Source: UBA1219 sp045601425 (lineage in GTDB: Bacteria; Bacteroidota; Bacteroidia; Bacteroidales; P3). From it: a DNA stretch of 64,000 nucleotides. The position numbers and the translations under genes are program-made. The notes beneath the pieces are model-generated. The model made no database searches. It was given only the letters and a program-made list of their open reading frames with translations, and was not told where the DNA came from. The stretch is taken from assembly GCA_045601425.1 (NCBI GenBank), contig JAZRZP010000025.1, positions 27,452-91,451 of the forward strand, written 5' to 3'. This document shows, piece by piece, positions 7,835-17,100 of this stretch. Each line of letters opens with the position of its first letter. Position 1 is the first letter of the stretch.

Positions 7835-9286
7835 CTTTCGTTGTAGGAGTACTATATCATTGTCGCCATCGATAATTTTCCACCCGATGGTGTCGTTGAC
7901 CATCTGTTCTATCGTCGCCTCATCGCCTTCATAGTACGACCAGTGGTGTTTGGCTAACAAAAAATATTCGGTTGAGTGGGCAAGTCCCATCGGGAACATG
8001 TAAATACTGTCGCGACAGGCCAAACGTGGTACAAAAAACGTGTTTGCACAGACGGAAGCATCTTCAGGAATCCTTTTTAGGCAACGTCTTAAAGTGGCTT
8101 TGTTGAAATCACATTGGCTATAGTGCTTTGTGGAAAATATTCTTGTCCGGTCTTTCCAAATATGACAACGCGGATTACCTACAGTGTAAAATGAGGTGAC
8201 GATTACCAGTAAAACAGTCAGAATGGCTGTCGCAGACTGAATTTTTGTTTTTTTGAATTCCGACAAAACAACGAAACAGCCACAGGCGAGTACGGTTACA
8301 ATCTCTATATTGTACTGATATGATACGCCCCAAAAACCTTCGTCGGCGGAAAACATTTTTTGAGCCAACATAGGTATGAGCATTAAAAGGTAGTTGGGTT
8401 TTAGGCAAAGCAGAAGTAGTCCAGATGCCAGACAGCAGATGTAAAACTCTATTTTTAATGGTTTTATGACCGTAGAGTTGGGTGCACATACAAGCAGGGT
8501 AAGAGTGTCGAGTGGGTGTCGTATCAGATGTGAGGCCATTCCCATAAAATCACGGCCAAGCCATTCGTATCTCCACCACCCGGGATTATGGTCGCCCAAT
8601 AGGGGCATTATGAATTTTGTGGTTGCAATGAAATATACTGCCGAATACAGCAAAAGTCCGCAGAGCCAAAGCAGGGCTTTTTTGTTTTTGCGATAATCCC
8701 ACATCAAAGCCAATGCGGTGAAAATAAGCCACAAGGGAATGGTCTCTTTCGCCAATGACATCATGATGCCAACAAAAAAGGCGAGTCCGTACCTTTCCTT
8801 CCTGAAACAATATAGCAACCACGGAAACAACATTGCTGCCACTACGTTGGAATGATAATCAAACGAAAGAGCATGCCATATCCCGAAACTTGACAAAAAA
8901 CTTATTGTGGCAACCAGTGCTAACCATGTTTTCTGGCTGTATAGCTCTGTGAGTTTATAGATGCCATATCCTCCAAAAATAACCGCTATTATCTGGATTA
9001 TCATCAATGTGTATTGGCCGAATAGATATGCAAATGGCGAAAAAATTACGAGGTACAAGTCAAAATGGTCACGTAGTATTGGCTGACTTTCCCAAAGAAA
9101 AATCGAACTGTCGCAAATTCGCAGATGTGCATAGTCGTACAGTGTTTTTGTGTACAATCCATAATCCAAACAGGACATACGGTAGTTGGAATAGTTGAAA
9201 AACACCAGCAAGGCAAAGCCAATGGCAAATAAAGCTAGTATGGCAATGAGCAATATGTTTTTGTGTTTACGTAGGGCGTTTTCCAT
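7820..9286 (-). CDS. DUF2079 multi-pass membrane protein
   Basis: A 488-residue protein with many membrane segments. I recognise the DUF2079 family from the early motif CLDYGLYTKTLYDYAHLRICDS, the loop WESQPILRDHFDLYLVIFSPF and FDYHSNVVAA. The layout (acidic residue in the first outer loop, many helices, soluble C-terminal tail) resembles lipid-linked-sugar GT-C glycosyltransferases, but no activity is established. I use the ATG giving MENALRKHKN as start: the 24 codons upstream overlap the promoter element at 9322-9329. It converges with rplS and diverges from the GH5-like gene. Confidence 0.8.
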   Translation of the reverse strand: MENALRKHKNILLIAILALFAIGFALLVFFNYSNYRMSCLDYGLYTKTLYDYAHLRICDSSIFLWESQPILRDHFDLYLVIFSPFAYLFGQYTLMIIQIIAVIFGGYGIYKLTELYSQKTWLALVATISFLSSFGIWHALSFDYHSNVVAAMLFPWLLYCFRKERYGLAFFVGIMMSLAKETIPLWLIFTALALMWDYRKNKKALLWLCGLLLYSAVYFIATTKFIMPLLGDHNPGWWRYEWLGRDFMGMASHLIRHPLDTLTLLVCAPNSTVIKPLKIEFYICCLASGLLLLCLKPNYLLMLIPMLAQKMFSADEGFWGVSYQYNIEIVTVLACGCFVVLSEFKKTKIQSATAILTVLLVIVTSFYTVGNPRCHIWKDRTRIFSTKHYSQCDFNKATLRRCLKRIPEDASVCANTFFVPRLACRDSIYMFPMGLAHSTEYFLLAKHHWSYYEGDEATIEQMVNDTIGWKIIDGDNDIVLLQRKKNGT

Positions 9287-9321
9287 AAATATAATGTATG
9301 TTCGGACCGTGAAATTTGTTG

Positions 9322-9329
9322 CAAAATTA
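9322..9329 (-). promoter_or_regulatory. Candidate -7 element of the DUF2079 gene
   Basis: On the minus strand this reads TAATTTTG, a match to TAnnTTTG, 36 bases before the chosen ATG. Its position supports the internal start at 9286. Confidence 0.55.
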
Positions 9330-9381
9330 CGATTTTTTTTTAAAATATGTCTTTGCATAGGTGTTTTTTAGTTTTTTTTCG

Positions 9382-9389
9382 TACTTTTG
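9382..9389 (+). promoter_or_regulatory. Candidate -7 element of the GH5-like lipoprotein gene
   Basis: TACTTTTG fits TAnnTTTG and lies 20 bases before the ATG at 9409. It is back to back with the minus-strand element at 9322-9329, so the two genes are divergently transcribed. Confidence 0.55.
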
Positions 9390-9408
9390 CAACACAAAAT
9401 GTAGTACA

Positions 9409-10824
9409 ATGCATAGAAGAAATTTATTATTAGCAATAGTTGTTTTTGCGATTTTTGGGTGTACGGAACGCCGTATTACCGAATTGCCCGCTCGTGATAC
9501 AAAAACGGAAAATTTTGTATACCTTTCCGAAGGGACATTTATGCTCAATGGCGAGGAATGGTTCCCATTGATGCTCAACTACAAAACCGAAGTCCGAAAC
9601 AGTGTTGTGTTTCCGGTTGCGTATTATGGTGAAGGGGCTACTTTTGTGGAAAATTTTCAGAAAATATCTGGTTGGGGATTCAATACACTCCGAATATGTA
9701 TGGATGTGATGAGTGATGACGTGGATACCACCGTTCTGTTTCCATCGTTGGAAAAGATGATGGATACGGCTCAGATGTGTGGTTTTAAGGTTATGCTGCT
9801 TATAAAGCCTCCACTCGACGAGCAACGGAAAATTTTCACGGCAGGGCTTTTAAAGCATTTTGCGGAAAATCCGACACTATGGGCATACGATTTCATGAAC
9901 GAACCTCTGTATTTCGACCCAGCGGAGACTCGCGATAAAATTGAGGCATACAATATTGTTGTTGATTGGCGCGAGATGATGGAAAACCATGCACCTCACC
10001 AACTTTTTACCATCGCTTTTTCGGAACCCATAGAGGTTTTCGAGTGGGATCCCTCCATTTTGCCTGTCGATTTCGTTGAAATGCACACATACCATCCTTT
10101 GCGGGTGGCGAGCGAGATGTACTGGTACGGACGTTTCGTTGGCAAACCGTGGATGGTAGGGGAGACCGGACTTCCGGCCGACAACGATTCGGTGCCTTAT
10201 TCGTGGCAAGCTGTTTTTATGAACGAAACCTTTCAATGTGCTATTGATAACGGAGCTGCCGGTTATGGCTGGTGGGAGTTCCACGACTGTCTGGACGGCA
10301 CCAATTTCGAAGCATGGTACACGGGTCTGCTGGATGACACCGGCGTGGAAAAACCTGCCTCGCAGATTGTGAAACGGCTGAATTTGCTGAAAAGACGTAA
10401 ACCGCACAGACCTCTGAATTACTTCAATATGCTTGGATATGGGAACCTTTCCGTCGAAGGTGAAATCATAGACGAAAAGACCGGAAAAAATATCGAGGGG
10501 GCAGTGATACGGGGCTGGAACGAGGACTGGAGTGTGGGTATGAATACCTTCTCCGACGAAAACGGCCGTTTCTCGCTTGTGTCCAATGATGTATGTTTCC
10601 ACTTTGAAATCTCTGCACCGGGGTACTCAAAAGCCAAATTTGATAAACCCGTACACTACGGAAACGTATCCGACTTGCCCGACAAGACACTCGAATATCA
10701 GCAGATAGGATATGTGCCTTTCTTGAAAAACGATACCAGCATGCTGACCTTGAATCCTCAGAAATTCATGGTCTCCCCGCAGAAGTTTGATATCGGTAGG
10801 GTAGAATTGAAGCGGATAAAGTGA
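9409..10824 (+). CDS. GH5-like glycoside hydrolase lipoprotein with C-terminal regulatory-like domain
   Basis: A 471-residue lipoprotein (lipobox AIFGC, Cys18). The body looks like a clan A TIM-barrel hydrolase of the GH5 type: GWGFNTLRICMDV, then DFMNEPLYF with Glu165 as the likely acid/base, HTYHP, and WMVGETGLPADND with Glu252 as the likely nucleophile. Such enzymes cut beta-linked glucans or mannans; the substrate is not readable here. From about residue 345 a small beta domain (LSVEGEIIDEKTGKNIEGAVIRGWNEDW) resembles a carboxypeptidase-regulatory-like fold. The start is set at MHRRNLLL because a promoter element lies just upstream. It converges with maf. Confidence 0.78.
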   Translation: MHRRNLLLAIVVFAIFGCTERRITELPARDTKTENFVYLSEGTFMLNGEEWFPLMLNYKTEVRNSVVFPVAYYGEGATFVENFQKISGWGFNTLRICMDVMSDDVDTTVLFPSLEKMMDTAQMCGFKVMLLIKPPLDEQRKIFTAGLLKHFAENPTLWAYDFMNEPLYFDPAETRDKIEAYNIVVDWREMMENHAPHQLFTIAFSEPIEVFEWDPSILPVDFVEMHTYHPLRVASEMYWYGRFVGKPWMVGETGLPADNDSVPYSWQAVFMNETFQCAIDNGAAGYGWWEFHDCLDGTNFEAWYTGLLDDTGVEKPASQIVKRLNLLKRRKPHRPLNYFNMLGYGNLSVEGEIIDEKTGKNIEGAVIRGWNEDWSVGMNTFSDENGRFSLVSNDVCFHFEISAPGYSKAKFDKPVHYGNVSDLPDKTLEYQQIGYVPFLKNDTSMLTLNPQKFMVSPQKFDIGRVELKRIK

Positions 10825-10827
10825 CTT

Positions 10828-11409
10828 TTACATGGAAATCTTTTCCAACTCCTTGCAGATACGTGCTACAGGCAGCCCCATTACGTTGTAGTAACATCCA
10901 TCGAGCCGTTCCACTGCCCAAAGCCCTATCCAGTCTTGTATGCCGTAGGCACCTGCCTTGTCCTGATAATTGTAATTGTCAAGGTAATGGTTTATCGCAT
11001 CTTCGGACAGCTCCCTGAAAAATACCGATGTGCATTCCGAGAACGATATTTTCCTGTCTTTATCCTTCAGGCACACGCCGGTATATACTTCATGGCGTTT
11101 TCCCGAGAGTGAAGACAGCATTCCGAAAGCTTCGGTCCGGCTTCTTGGCTTGCCGAGGACTTTTCCGTCGAGTACCACGACGGTATCGGCGGTGAGCAGT
11201 ATTTCCCCGGAATGCAACCCTGTACCATATCCGTCTGCCTTCAGTATCGCAAGGGTTTGCGCTACGTCTCTGGCAGGGACGGGTGTGTCAAGTTTTTCTT
11301 CGACAGAAACGTTCACAACCTCAAAAGGCAGTCCAAGCAGGGAAACAAGCTGCTGCCTTCTGGGAGATTTCGATGCCAGCAGAATTTTTGGCAGTGCGGA
11401 CGGAATCAT
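10828..11409 (-). CDS. maf: Maf family nucleotide pyrophosphatase
   Basis: A 193-residue protein with the Maf signature ILLASKSPRRQQLVSLLGL at the N terminus, the metal-binding LLTADTVVVLDGKVLGKP and GKRHEVYTGV, and DKAGAYGIQDW near the C terminus. Maf proteins hydrolyse non-canonical or unwanted nucleoside triphosphates such as dTTP, UTP or modified bases, and were first linked to septum inhibition. Its start codon overlaps the stop of the upstream repeat-protein gene by 4 bases, so the two are translationally coupled. Confidence 0.95.
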   Translation of the reverse strand: MIPSALPKILLASKSPRRQQLVSLLGLPFEVVNVSVEEKLDTPVPARDVAQTLAILKADGYGTGLHSGEILLTADTVVVLDGKVLGKPRSRTEAFGMLSSLSGKRHEVYTGVCLKDKDRKISFSECTSVFFRELSEDAINHYLDNYNYQDKAGAYGIQDWIGLWAVERLDGCYYNVMGLPVARICKELEKISM

Positions 11410-12782
11410 CGTTTCTGGGCTTTAAAACCGTCTTTGTTGCGGCGTTTCTGCTGTTCCTGAGGAGTGGCTTTCTTTTTTACTTCCTTTGAAACCATGCTGC
11501 CTCCTTCAAAGGTCATTGTCATCGTTTCTTCGCCGTACTGGTCGTAATAGTGCCATGTGCCTACGCGGACAGAGTTGTCGTTTACAATTGAGTATTCGCC
11601 GACCATTGATTTCTTTCCGTTACGGTGGTATTCAACCCAAGTGCCGTCCGATTTGCCGTTCTTGAAGTGCTGTTCGCGTGCGATGTTGCCCATTTCGGTG
11701 TAGTATGTCCATTTGCCGTCTTTCAGACCATTGTCGAAATTGCCTTCTTCTTCGAGTTTGCCCGAAGTGTTGTATTTCTTCCATGCTCCGTCTTGCACGT
11801 CATCGGCGTAGTTGCATTCCGACATTATGTTGCCGTTGTTGAAATAGCGGACTTCCTTGCCGTTTTTCTTGTCCTTTCTGTAGTTTATGATGTATCGCGG
11901 TTTGCCGTTGTCGTTGTAGGCGTGCCATTCACCGGTTTTAAGACCTTTTTCAAAACTTCCTTCGTAGTCTACTTTCCCGTTGGTGTGCCATGCGGTCCAT
12001 TTGCCTTCTTCGAGTCCGTCAGCATATTTGCCTTCGTGGAGTTTTTTGCCGTTTTCATACCATGTGGTCCAAAGTCCTTGGCGCACGCCATCGACGTAAT
12101 TGCCTGCACGCCATTTTTCACCGGTTTCGTAATAGTATGTCCAAAGGCCGGTCTCCGATCCGTTCACATAGTTCCCGCGTATGCCTATACCGCCATTGTC
12201 GCGGTAATAAAAAATCCATTCGCCTTCCTGATTGCCGTCAACGATTTTGCCTTCCATGTCTTTCTTGCCGAGTTCGGTGTACCATACGGCATAGCAGTTG
12301 AGTTCGTTGTCCTTGTATTCGCCTTCGAATTTGAGCTTTCCGTTGGCATGCCATTCTTTGGTGGCACCGTCCTTTATTCCTTCAACGAAGGTTATCTCTT
12401 CTTTCTGGCGGCCGTTTTCGTACCACGATTTGTAGAGCCCGTTTTTCTTGCCGTCGGTAACATTGACTTCGCTTTTCAGCTTGCCACCTTGGTACCAGCT
12501 GCGGGAAACGCCGTTCTCATAATTCTCTACGGCACATTCGCTGCCGTCTTCATAATAAACTTTCCATACACCGGTTTTTTCTCCGCTGTTGTCAAAACTT
12601 CCTGTCTGGTAGACATTTCCGTTGGGGTGATAATATGTCCATGTACCGACTTTCGTGTCGCCCGAATACTGGCCTTCAACCGATTTCTGTGTGTTTGCCA
12701 CATCGTAATATTTTACGACTTTCTGTGTGTTAGCAGTGTAGAATATTGTTGCTAAAAGGGTTAAAACGATTGCTTTTCTCAT
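11406..12782 (-). CDS. Secreted MORN-like repeat protein
   Basis: A 458-residue protein with a signal peptide (MRKAIVLTLLATIFYTANTQ) and about 18-20 tandem repeats of roughly 22 residues with the pattern G-x-W-x-x-Y-x-x-x-G-x-x-x-x-x-G-x-Y-x-D-G. This is the MORN_2 / YwqK-like repeat, for example GTWTYYHPNGNVYQTGSF and GKWTAWHTNGKVDYEGSF. Proteins with this repeat are often labelled YwqK-family antitoxin, but no toxin partner is present. The C-terminal tail is basic (KKKATPQEQQKRRNKDG). The start is chosen at the signal peptide; a -7 element lies 36 bases upstream. It is coupled by a 4-base overlap to maf. Confidence 0.8.
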   Translation of the reverse strand: MRKAIVLTLLATIFYTANTQKVVKYYDVANTQKSVEGQYSGDTKVGTWTYYHPNGNVYQTGSFDNSGEKTGVWKVYYEDGSECAVENYENGVSRSWYQGGKLKSEVNVTDGKKNGLYKSWYENGRQKEEITFVEGIKDGATKEWHANGKLKFEGEYKDNELNCYAVWYTELGKKDMEGKIVDGNQEGEWIFYYRDNGGIGIRGNYVNGSETGLWTYYYETGEKWRAGNYVDGVRQGLWTTWYENGKKLHEGKYADGLEEGKWTAWHTNGKVDYEGSFEKGLKTGEWHAYNDNGKPRYIINYRKDKKNGKEVRYFNNGNIMSECNYADDVQDGAWKKYNTSGKLEEEGNFDNGLKDGKWTYYTEMGNIAREQHFKNGKSDGTWVEYHRNGKKSMVGEYSIVNDNSVRVGTWHYYDQYGEETMTMTFEGGSMVSKEVKKKATPQEQQKRRNKDGFKAQKR

Positions 12783-12817
12783 ATTTGTAAGATTTGTATT
12801 ATCATGTTTTTGAATTG

Positions 12818-12825
12818 CAAAGATA
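12818..12825 (-). promoter_or_regulatory. Candidate -7 element of the MORN-maf operon
   Basis: Reads TATCTTTG on the minus strand, an exact match to TAnnTTTG, 36 bases before the MORN gene ATG. Confidence 0.6.
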
Positions 12826-12927
12826 CGAAAAAAAATCTTTTTCGGCAAATTTTTTTAAAAAAAGGAAACTGCGATTTCAAAGAGTCAAAACCGCGGCTTT
12901 TATGAAATATGAAAAAAATGTCTTTTT

Positions 12928-14100
12928 TTATTTTTTCGGCTGACCGAAGTTCATGCCGAGCGATATGCGGACTGTGTTAGCCAGCGGGCTCTGGGTTTTT
13001 GTGGTCAGTGAAATGAGGTACGAAAGGTCGAATGTGAAAAGGTTGTAGCGTATTCCGCCTCCGACAGTCATGTATTGGCGGCCGCCTTTATGCTTGTTTT
13101 CGTAGAAATATCCGGCACGGATGGCAAAAATTTTGTTGTACCAGTATTCGGCACCCACGGAAAGCTGTATTTCGTGCAACTCTTCCGAAAAACCGTTAGG
13201 CGAATCCGAGAACGACTGCAGCACAGCCTGCATGACGCTTATTTTGGCAGCGTTGTCTTCCTTGCCGGCAATTATATTGCCTGATTCATCATATACGGGA
13301 GGGGTGGGAACCAAAAGCTTGTTGGCGTCGAGCATCAGCGAAAACTGGTTGTATTCGTCGATATCCACCGTGTAACGTCCGCCGATACGGAGGTTGGCCG
13401 GCAGGAAGTCTTTTTCGTTGTCGTCGTCGGAATAGGATATTTTCGAACCAAGGTTGCTTATGAACAGACCGAGTGCCAGTTCGCCCGGCATCGAAGGCGA
13501 TGCAAAGAGCGGTGTTTGGTAATAAACTCCGATGTCGGCGGCAATGGCATTTCCGGCATGAGTGGTGGCAGTGCCCACATCCTGACCCTGTGTCAGGTCA
13601 GAACGCAGATAGCGTCCGGTAGCACCGAGGGAAACGTTGTCCGAAAGTTTCATGGAGTAGGTCATGTCGATTGTGAATTCGTTTGGGTTGTAGTTGCCTA
13701 AACTCGAACCGCTTTCGTCGGTGAATTCCACTTCTCCGACCGAGTAGTATGTTATTGATGCTCCCAAAGCACTTCGGTTGTTGAGTTTGTAGTAACCGCC
13801 GAGGTAGAGCAGGTTCATGTCGCCAACACCGAGTTTGCGGAGCCACGGCGTGTAGGTCATGGAGAATCCCGCCTGATCTTCTACAAAGGCAAACTTCGCG
13901 TTGTTCCAATGCGATGAGTTCGCATCGGGTTTCGAAGCTGCGCCCACGTCGCCCAACCCTGCCGATGTGGCATCGGGTGCGACAAGCACTATTGGCATTG
14001 CCGTAGATATGTATTGCTCATCGTATTTCTGTGCAAATGTGTTGGCATACAGTAATGCGGATAGCGAAAAAGTAGCCAATATCTTAAATTTTCTGTTCAT
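12928..14100 (-). CDS. porV: Type IX secretion outer-membrane protein PorV (LptO)
   Basis: A 390-residue outer-membrane barrel of the FadL-like PorV family with signal peptide MNRKFKILATFSLSALLYANTFA. The mature start, PIVLVAPDATSAGLGDVGAASKPD, is the PorV hallmark. PorV works with PorU in the cell-surface attachment complex that receives type IX cargo from the Sov pore, removes the C-terminal signal and links cargo to A-LPS. It follows porU on the same strand with an 86-base gap, the usual porU-porV neighbour order. Confidence 0.92.
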   Translation of the reverse strand: MNRKFKILATFSLSALLYANTFAQKYDEQYISTAMPIVLVAPDATSAGLGDVGAASKPDANSSHWNNAKFAFVEDQAGFSMTYTPWLRKLGVGDMNLLYLGGYYKLNNRSALGASITYYSVGEVEFTDESGSSLGNYNPNEFTIDMTYSMKLSDNVSLGATGRYLRSDLTQGQDVGTATTHAGNAIAADIGVYYQTPLFASPSMPGELALGLFISNLGSKISYSDDDNEKDFLPANLRIGGRYTVDIDEYNQFSLMLDANKLLVPTPPVYDESGNIIAGKEDNAAKISVMQAVLQSFSDSPNGFSEELHEIQLSVGAEYWYNKIFAIRAGYFYENKHKGGRQYMTVGGGIRYNLFTFDLSYLISLTTKTQSPLANTVRISLGMNFGQPKK

Positions 14101-14186
14101 TTCTGAAGTCGTTTTTTTTTTTTGAAAAAATTGTGTTCGGAAAAACGGAAGTTGTTTTTTTTTATTGCTCAAAGTTTTTTTTTTGT

Positions 14187-17100
14187 TTAATTTTTTATCA
14201 CTTTGGCCGATTTTGTCAGTTGTTCGCCATCGGAAAATGTTACCACGGCACGCATGAAATAGATTCCTCTGCCGGCTTTTCCACCGTTTTCTGTGCTGAA
14301 GTCCCAGTCTATCTTTCCTGCTACCGATGATCCCTTGGCGACGTTTGGAGTGAGTTTGCGTACCAACCTGCCCGAAGCATCGAAAATGAAAATTTCGGCA
14401 CTCCGAATGTCGCTGCTGTTGTGTTCCAGTTGTATCGAAACATTTTCCTTTGCAGGATTCGGGTATGCGAAAAACCTGCCTATCTCGTTCTTTTCTGCCT
14501 TGCCGACAGTGAATTTAACGGTGGCACTGTTCGAGTAATTGTATATGTTCCATGCTTTGAGTGTAAGCGTATGCGGACCTTCCGAAAGGTTGTAGAGCGG
14601 GTATTTCACATATCCTTTGGCAGAGTTTCTGATGTCGGTTTCGAAAAAGTCGTTGAGGGTGATTATTTCGTTCACGGAATTGTCCAAAACGGCGGTAATG
14701 TCGTGGCCTATGCCGCTACCTACGGCGTTTATGCCGACCCTGTCGCTGAGAATGGCATATATTGAAGGATTACGGTTGGTGATTCCTTCCGAGATGAACA
14801 GACTGTCGTTGATGAACAACCGTACTTCGGGGTAAAATTCCAAAGTGTCGGCAGCTTCGTTGAATCCTCCGAAAAGTATGTTTTTGAAGTTTCCCGATGC
14901 GTTGGCATCGGCAGATTGTGCGTAATGGCTCAGTTTCCCGAAATCGTATTTGTACGAAACGTCTTTGGGAACAATGAACGAATATTCGAATTTTCCGTTC
15001 ATGACAGTGTCTTGTGACTTGAACAGAACGTTCTTCTGCTGGCGGAAATCCGTCTCGGTCTCTTCGTTGTCGTTGGCCAGTGTCCGGTGCAGGGATTTTT
15101 TGTCGAAAACGGTGGTGTAGAGTTTCCCTTCGAAACCGTTTACAATGTTCCCCGAAATGTCCTGAATTTCTCCGCTTATTTTTATCCTCGACAATACCGT
15201 AGCAGTATCGGCAATTCCGGGTATGACATCGGAATCATTTATTTTTGTAACGGCGACATTATATTCGGGCAGCGACAGCTTGAGTGCAGGGTCACCGAAA
15301 AGGGTAAGAGCATGAGTGGTATTGAAACCGTTTTTCATCATCCTCACGGCATCTCCGATTGTGTTCTGTATGCCGTTGTGCGAAGCAAAGAGTTCAAGAC
15401 TTATCTTGGTGTCCACCTGAGAGTTGTGACTTATTGGACGAGATGCTGCTACAACGCCAATGCCTCCTCCGTTGGCACTCAGAAGGAAAATCTCGGCTCC
15501 GGAAACATCGTCAGGATCATCGTATTTTCCCCAAGAGCATGTGCTTGCCATGAAAAACGGCAGAGAGTTGGTATTGCTGAAGTTCGGTATGTTTGAACGT
15601 TCCATGTAGCGTTCCGAACCAATGTGGTCGGGAGAACCGTGTCCTACATAATTCAGGAATATGCATCCGTAGTTCATTTTTTTTGTCACGGCATTTGTTA
15701 CATCGGGGTAGAAAGAACCTATGGATCCTGACTGCTGAACGTATGCATCGGCATATATTTTCTCGATGTTCAGGTTCGGATACGTCTTTTCAAGTGTATC
15801 CGTGGTGTATTCGCTGCTGGTGACAAAGCTCACGTCGCTGCTGCATCCGGGGTCTGCGTCGTCGGCAAGGAATACTACCATGTTCCGCCAGTCGCCCCTT
15901 ATGTCGGGAATGTCGAAGTCTCTGTTGGTTATGTATCGGCTGATTTTGTCGGTTAGAATGTCGGCCTGCGCTGTGGTGCGGGCGGGCAGACGGCCTATGC
16001 CGATGTCTATCGATTCCGATACGCTTCCGCTTTCATCGTCGTGCAGGTAACCGAATATGTCGTCGCTGGCAACAGATCCACCTTCATCGGTGAACGACTC
16101 CACCGTTTCGTATCCTATTACAGTGTTTTCATTGTGTTGCAGCAGGTTGCGATGGTCGAAACTGCCTCCGCCGAACAGAAGAAGGTACCTCGGCTTTGAG
16201 AGTGAATTGTCATCAACGGCTTTGTCGAAAAGCATTTTCATGAAACTGCGTATGGCAATGGCATCTTGCTTCCCTGACGAAAATTCGTTGTATATTTTTT
16301 CGGGCGTGGTTACAAAAACGCTCATATTGTCGTAGGTGCGGTGCAGTTCAGCAATCTTTTCGGCTTGCTGCAGGAAGTTTTTGTGTGCAACAATGACCAA
16401 ATCAATTGATTTCTCAGCGTGCAGGTTCTGATTGTCGATTTTTTCGGCTCTGAGAGGCGAAAGAAACGAGCTGCCGTCGAAGGCGGTAAACTCGCGGATA
16501 ACGTCGCTTTTTGCAACAAACACCAGCGTGTCGCCCAAAAAATCAGCCCGCATCATTTTCACGTTGTTGTGGTCGCTCACGTCCCATACACTCACGTTCC
16601 GTGCGTTTGTGATGTGATATTTTGACACAGAGTTGCCCGAATTGCCGGCAAAATTCCTGAAATCTAATTCTCTGCCGCTGTATTGCAGCAGAGATACGGC
16701 ATTGACTTCTATAAAATCCAGATACCCCACGGCCAGACTTTCGGTGTAATTGTAAGTTATTGAAAAACTGCAGGTGTTGCCACCCTGCGACGTGCGTGAA
16801 TCGGTGAATGTCTTGTACGGTGAGTTGTTCTGGAAATTGTATGTGTTGTGCCCGTTCCCCCAGTTCACGTCAAAGGAAGATCGGGCTGTAGATATGCTTG
16901 CCACAGCGTATCGGGCCATTATCTTTTCCCCACTCACCATGTTTGGCAGTTGCAGATTGAAATTCCGTGTCCGTGACGAAGGTGTGAATTTCTCTCCGGC
17001 CCATATCTGTCCGCTTTTGTGGGTGTTCGTCAAATCATTGTTTATCACATCTCTTGAAATGTATGTAACCACGTCTTCGGTTACGGTCAGGTCCGATTCG

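Noticed and set aside
11625..12755. A 376-codon plus-strand frame opposite the MORN-repeat gene
   Set aside because: It mirrors the repeats on the opposite strand; its hydrophobic sequence is a by-product of the repeat codons.
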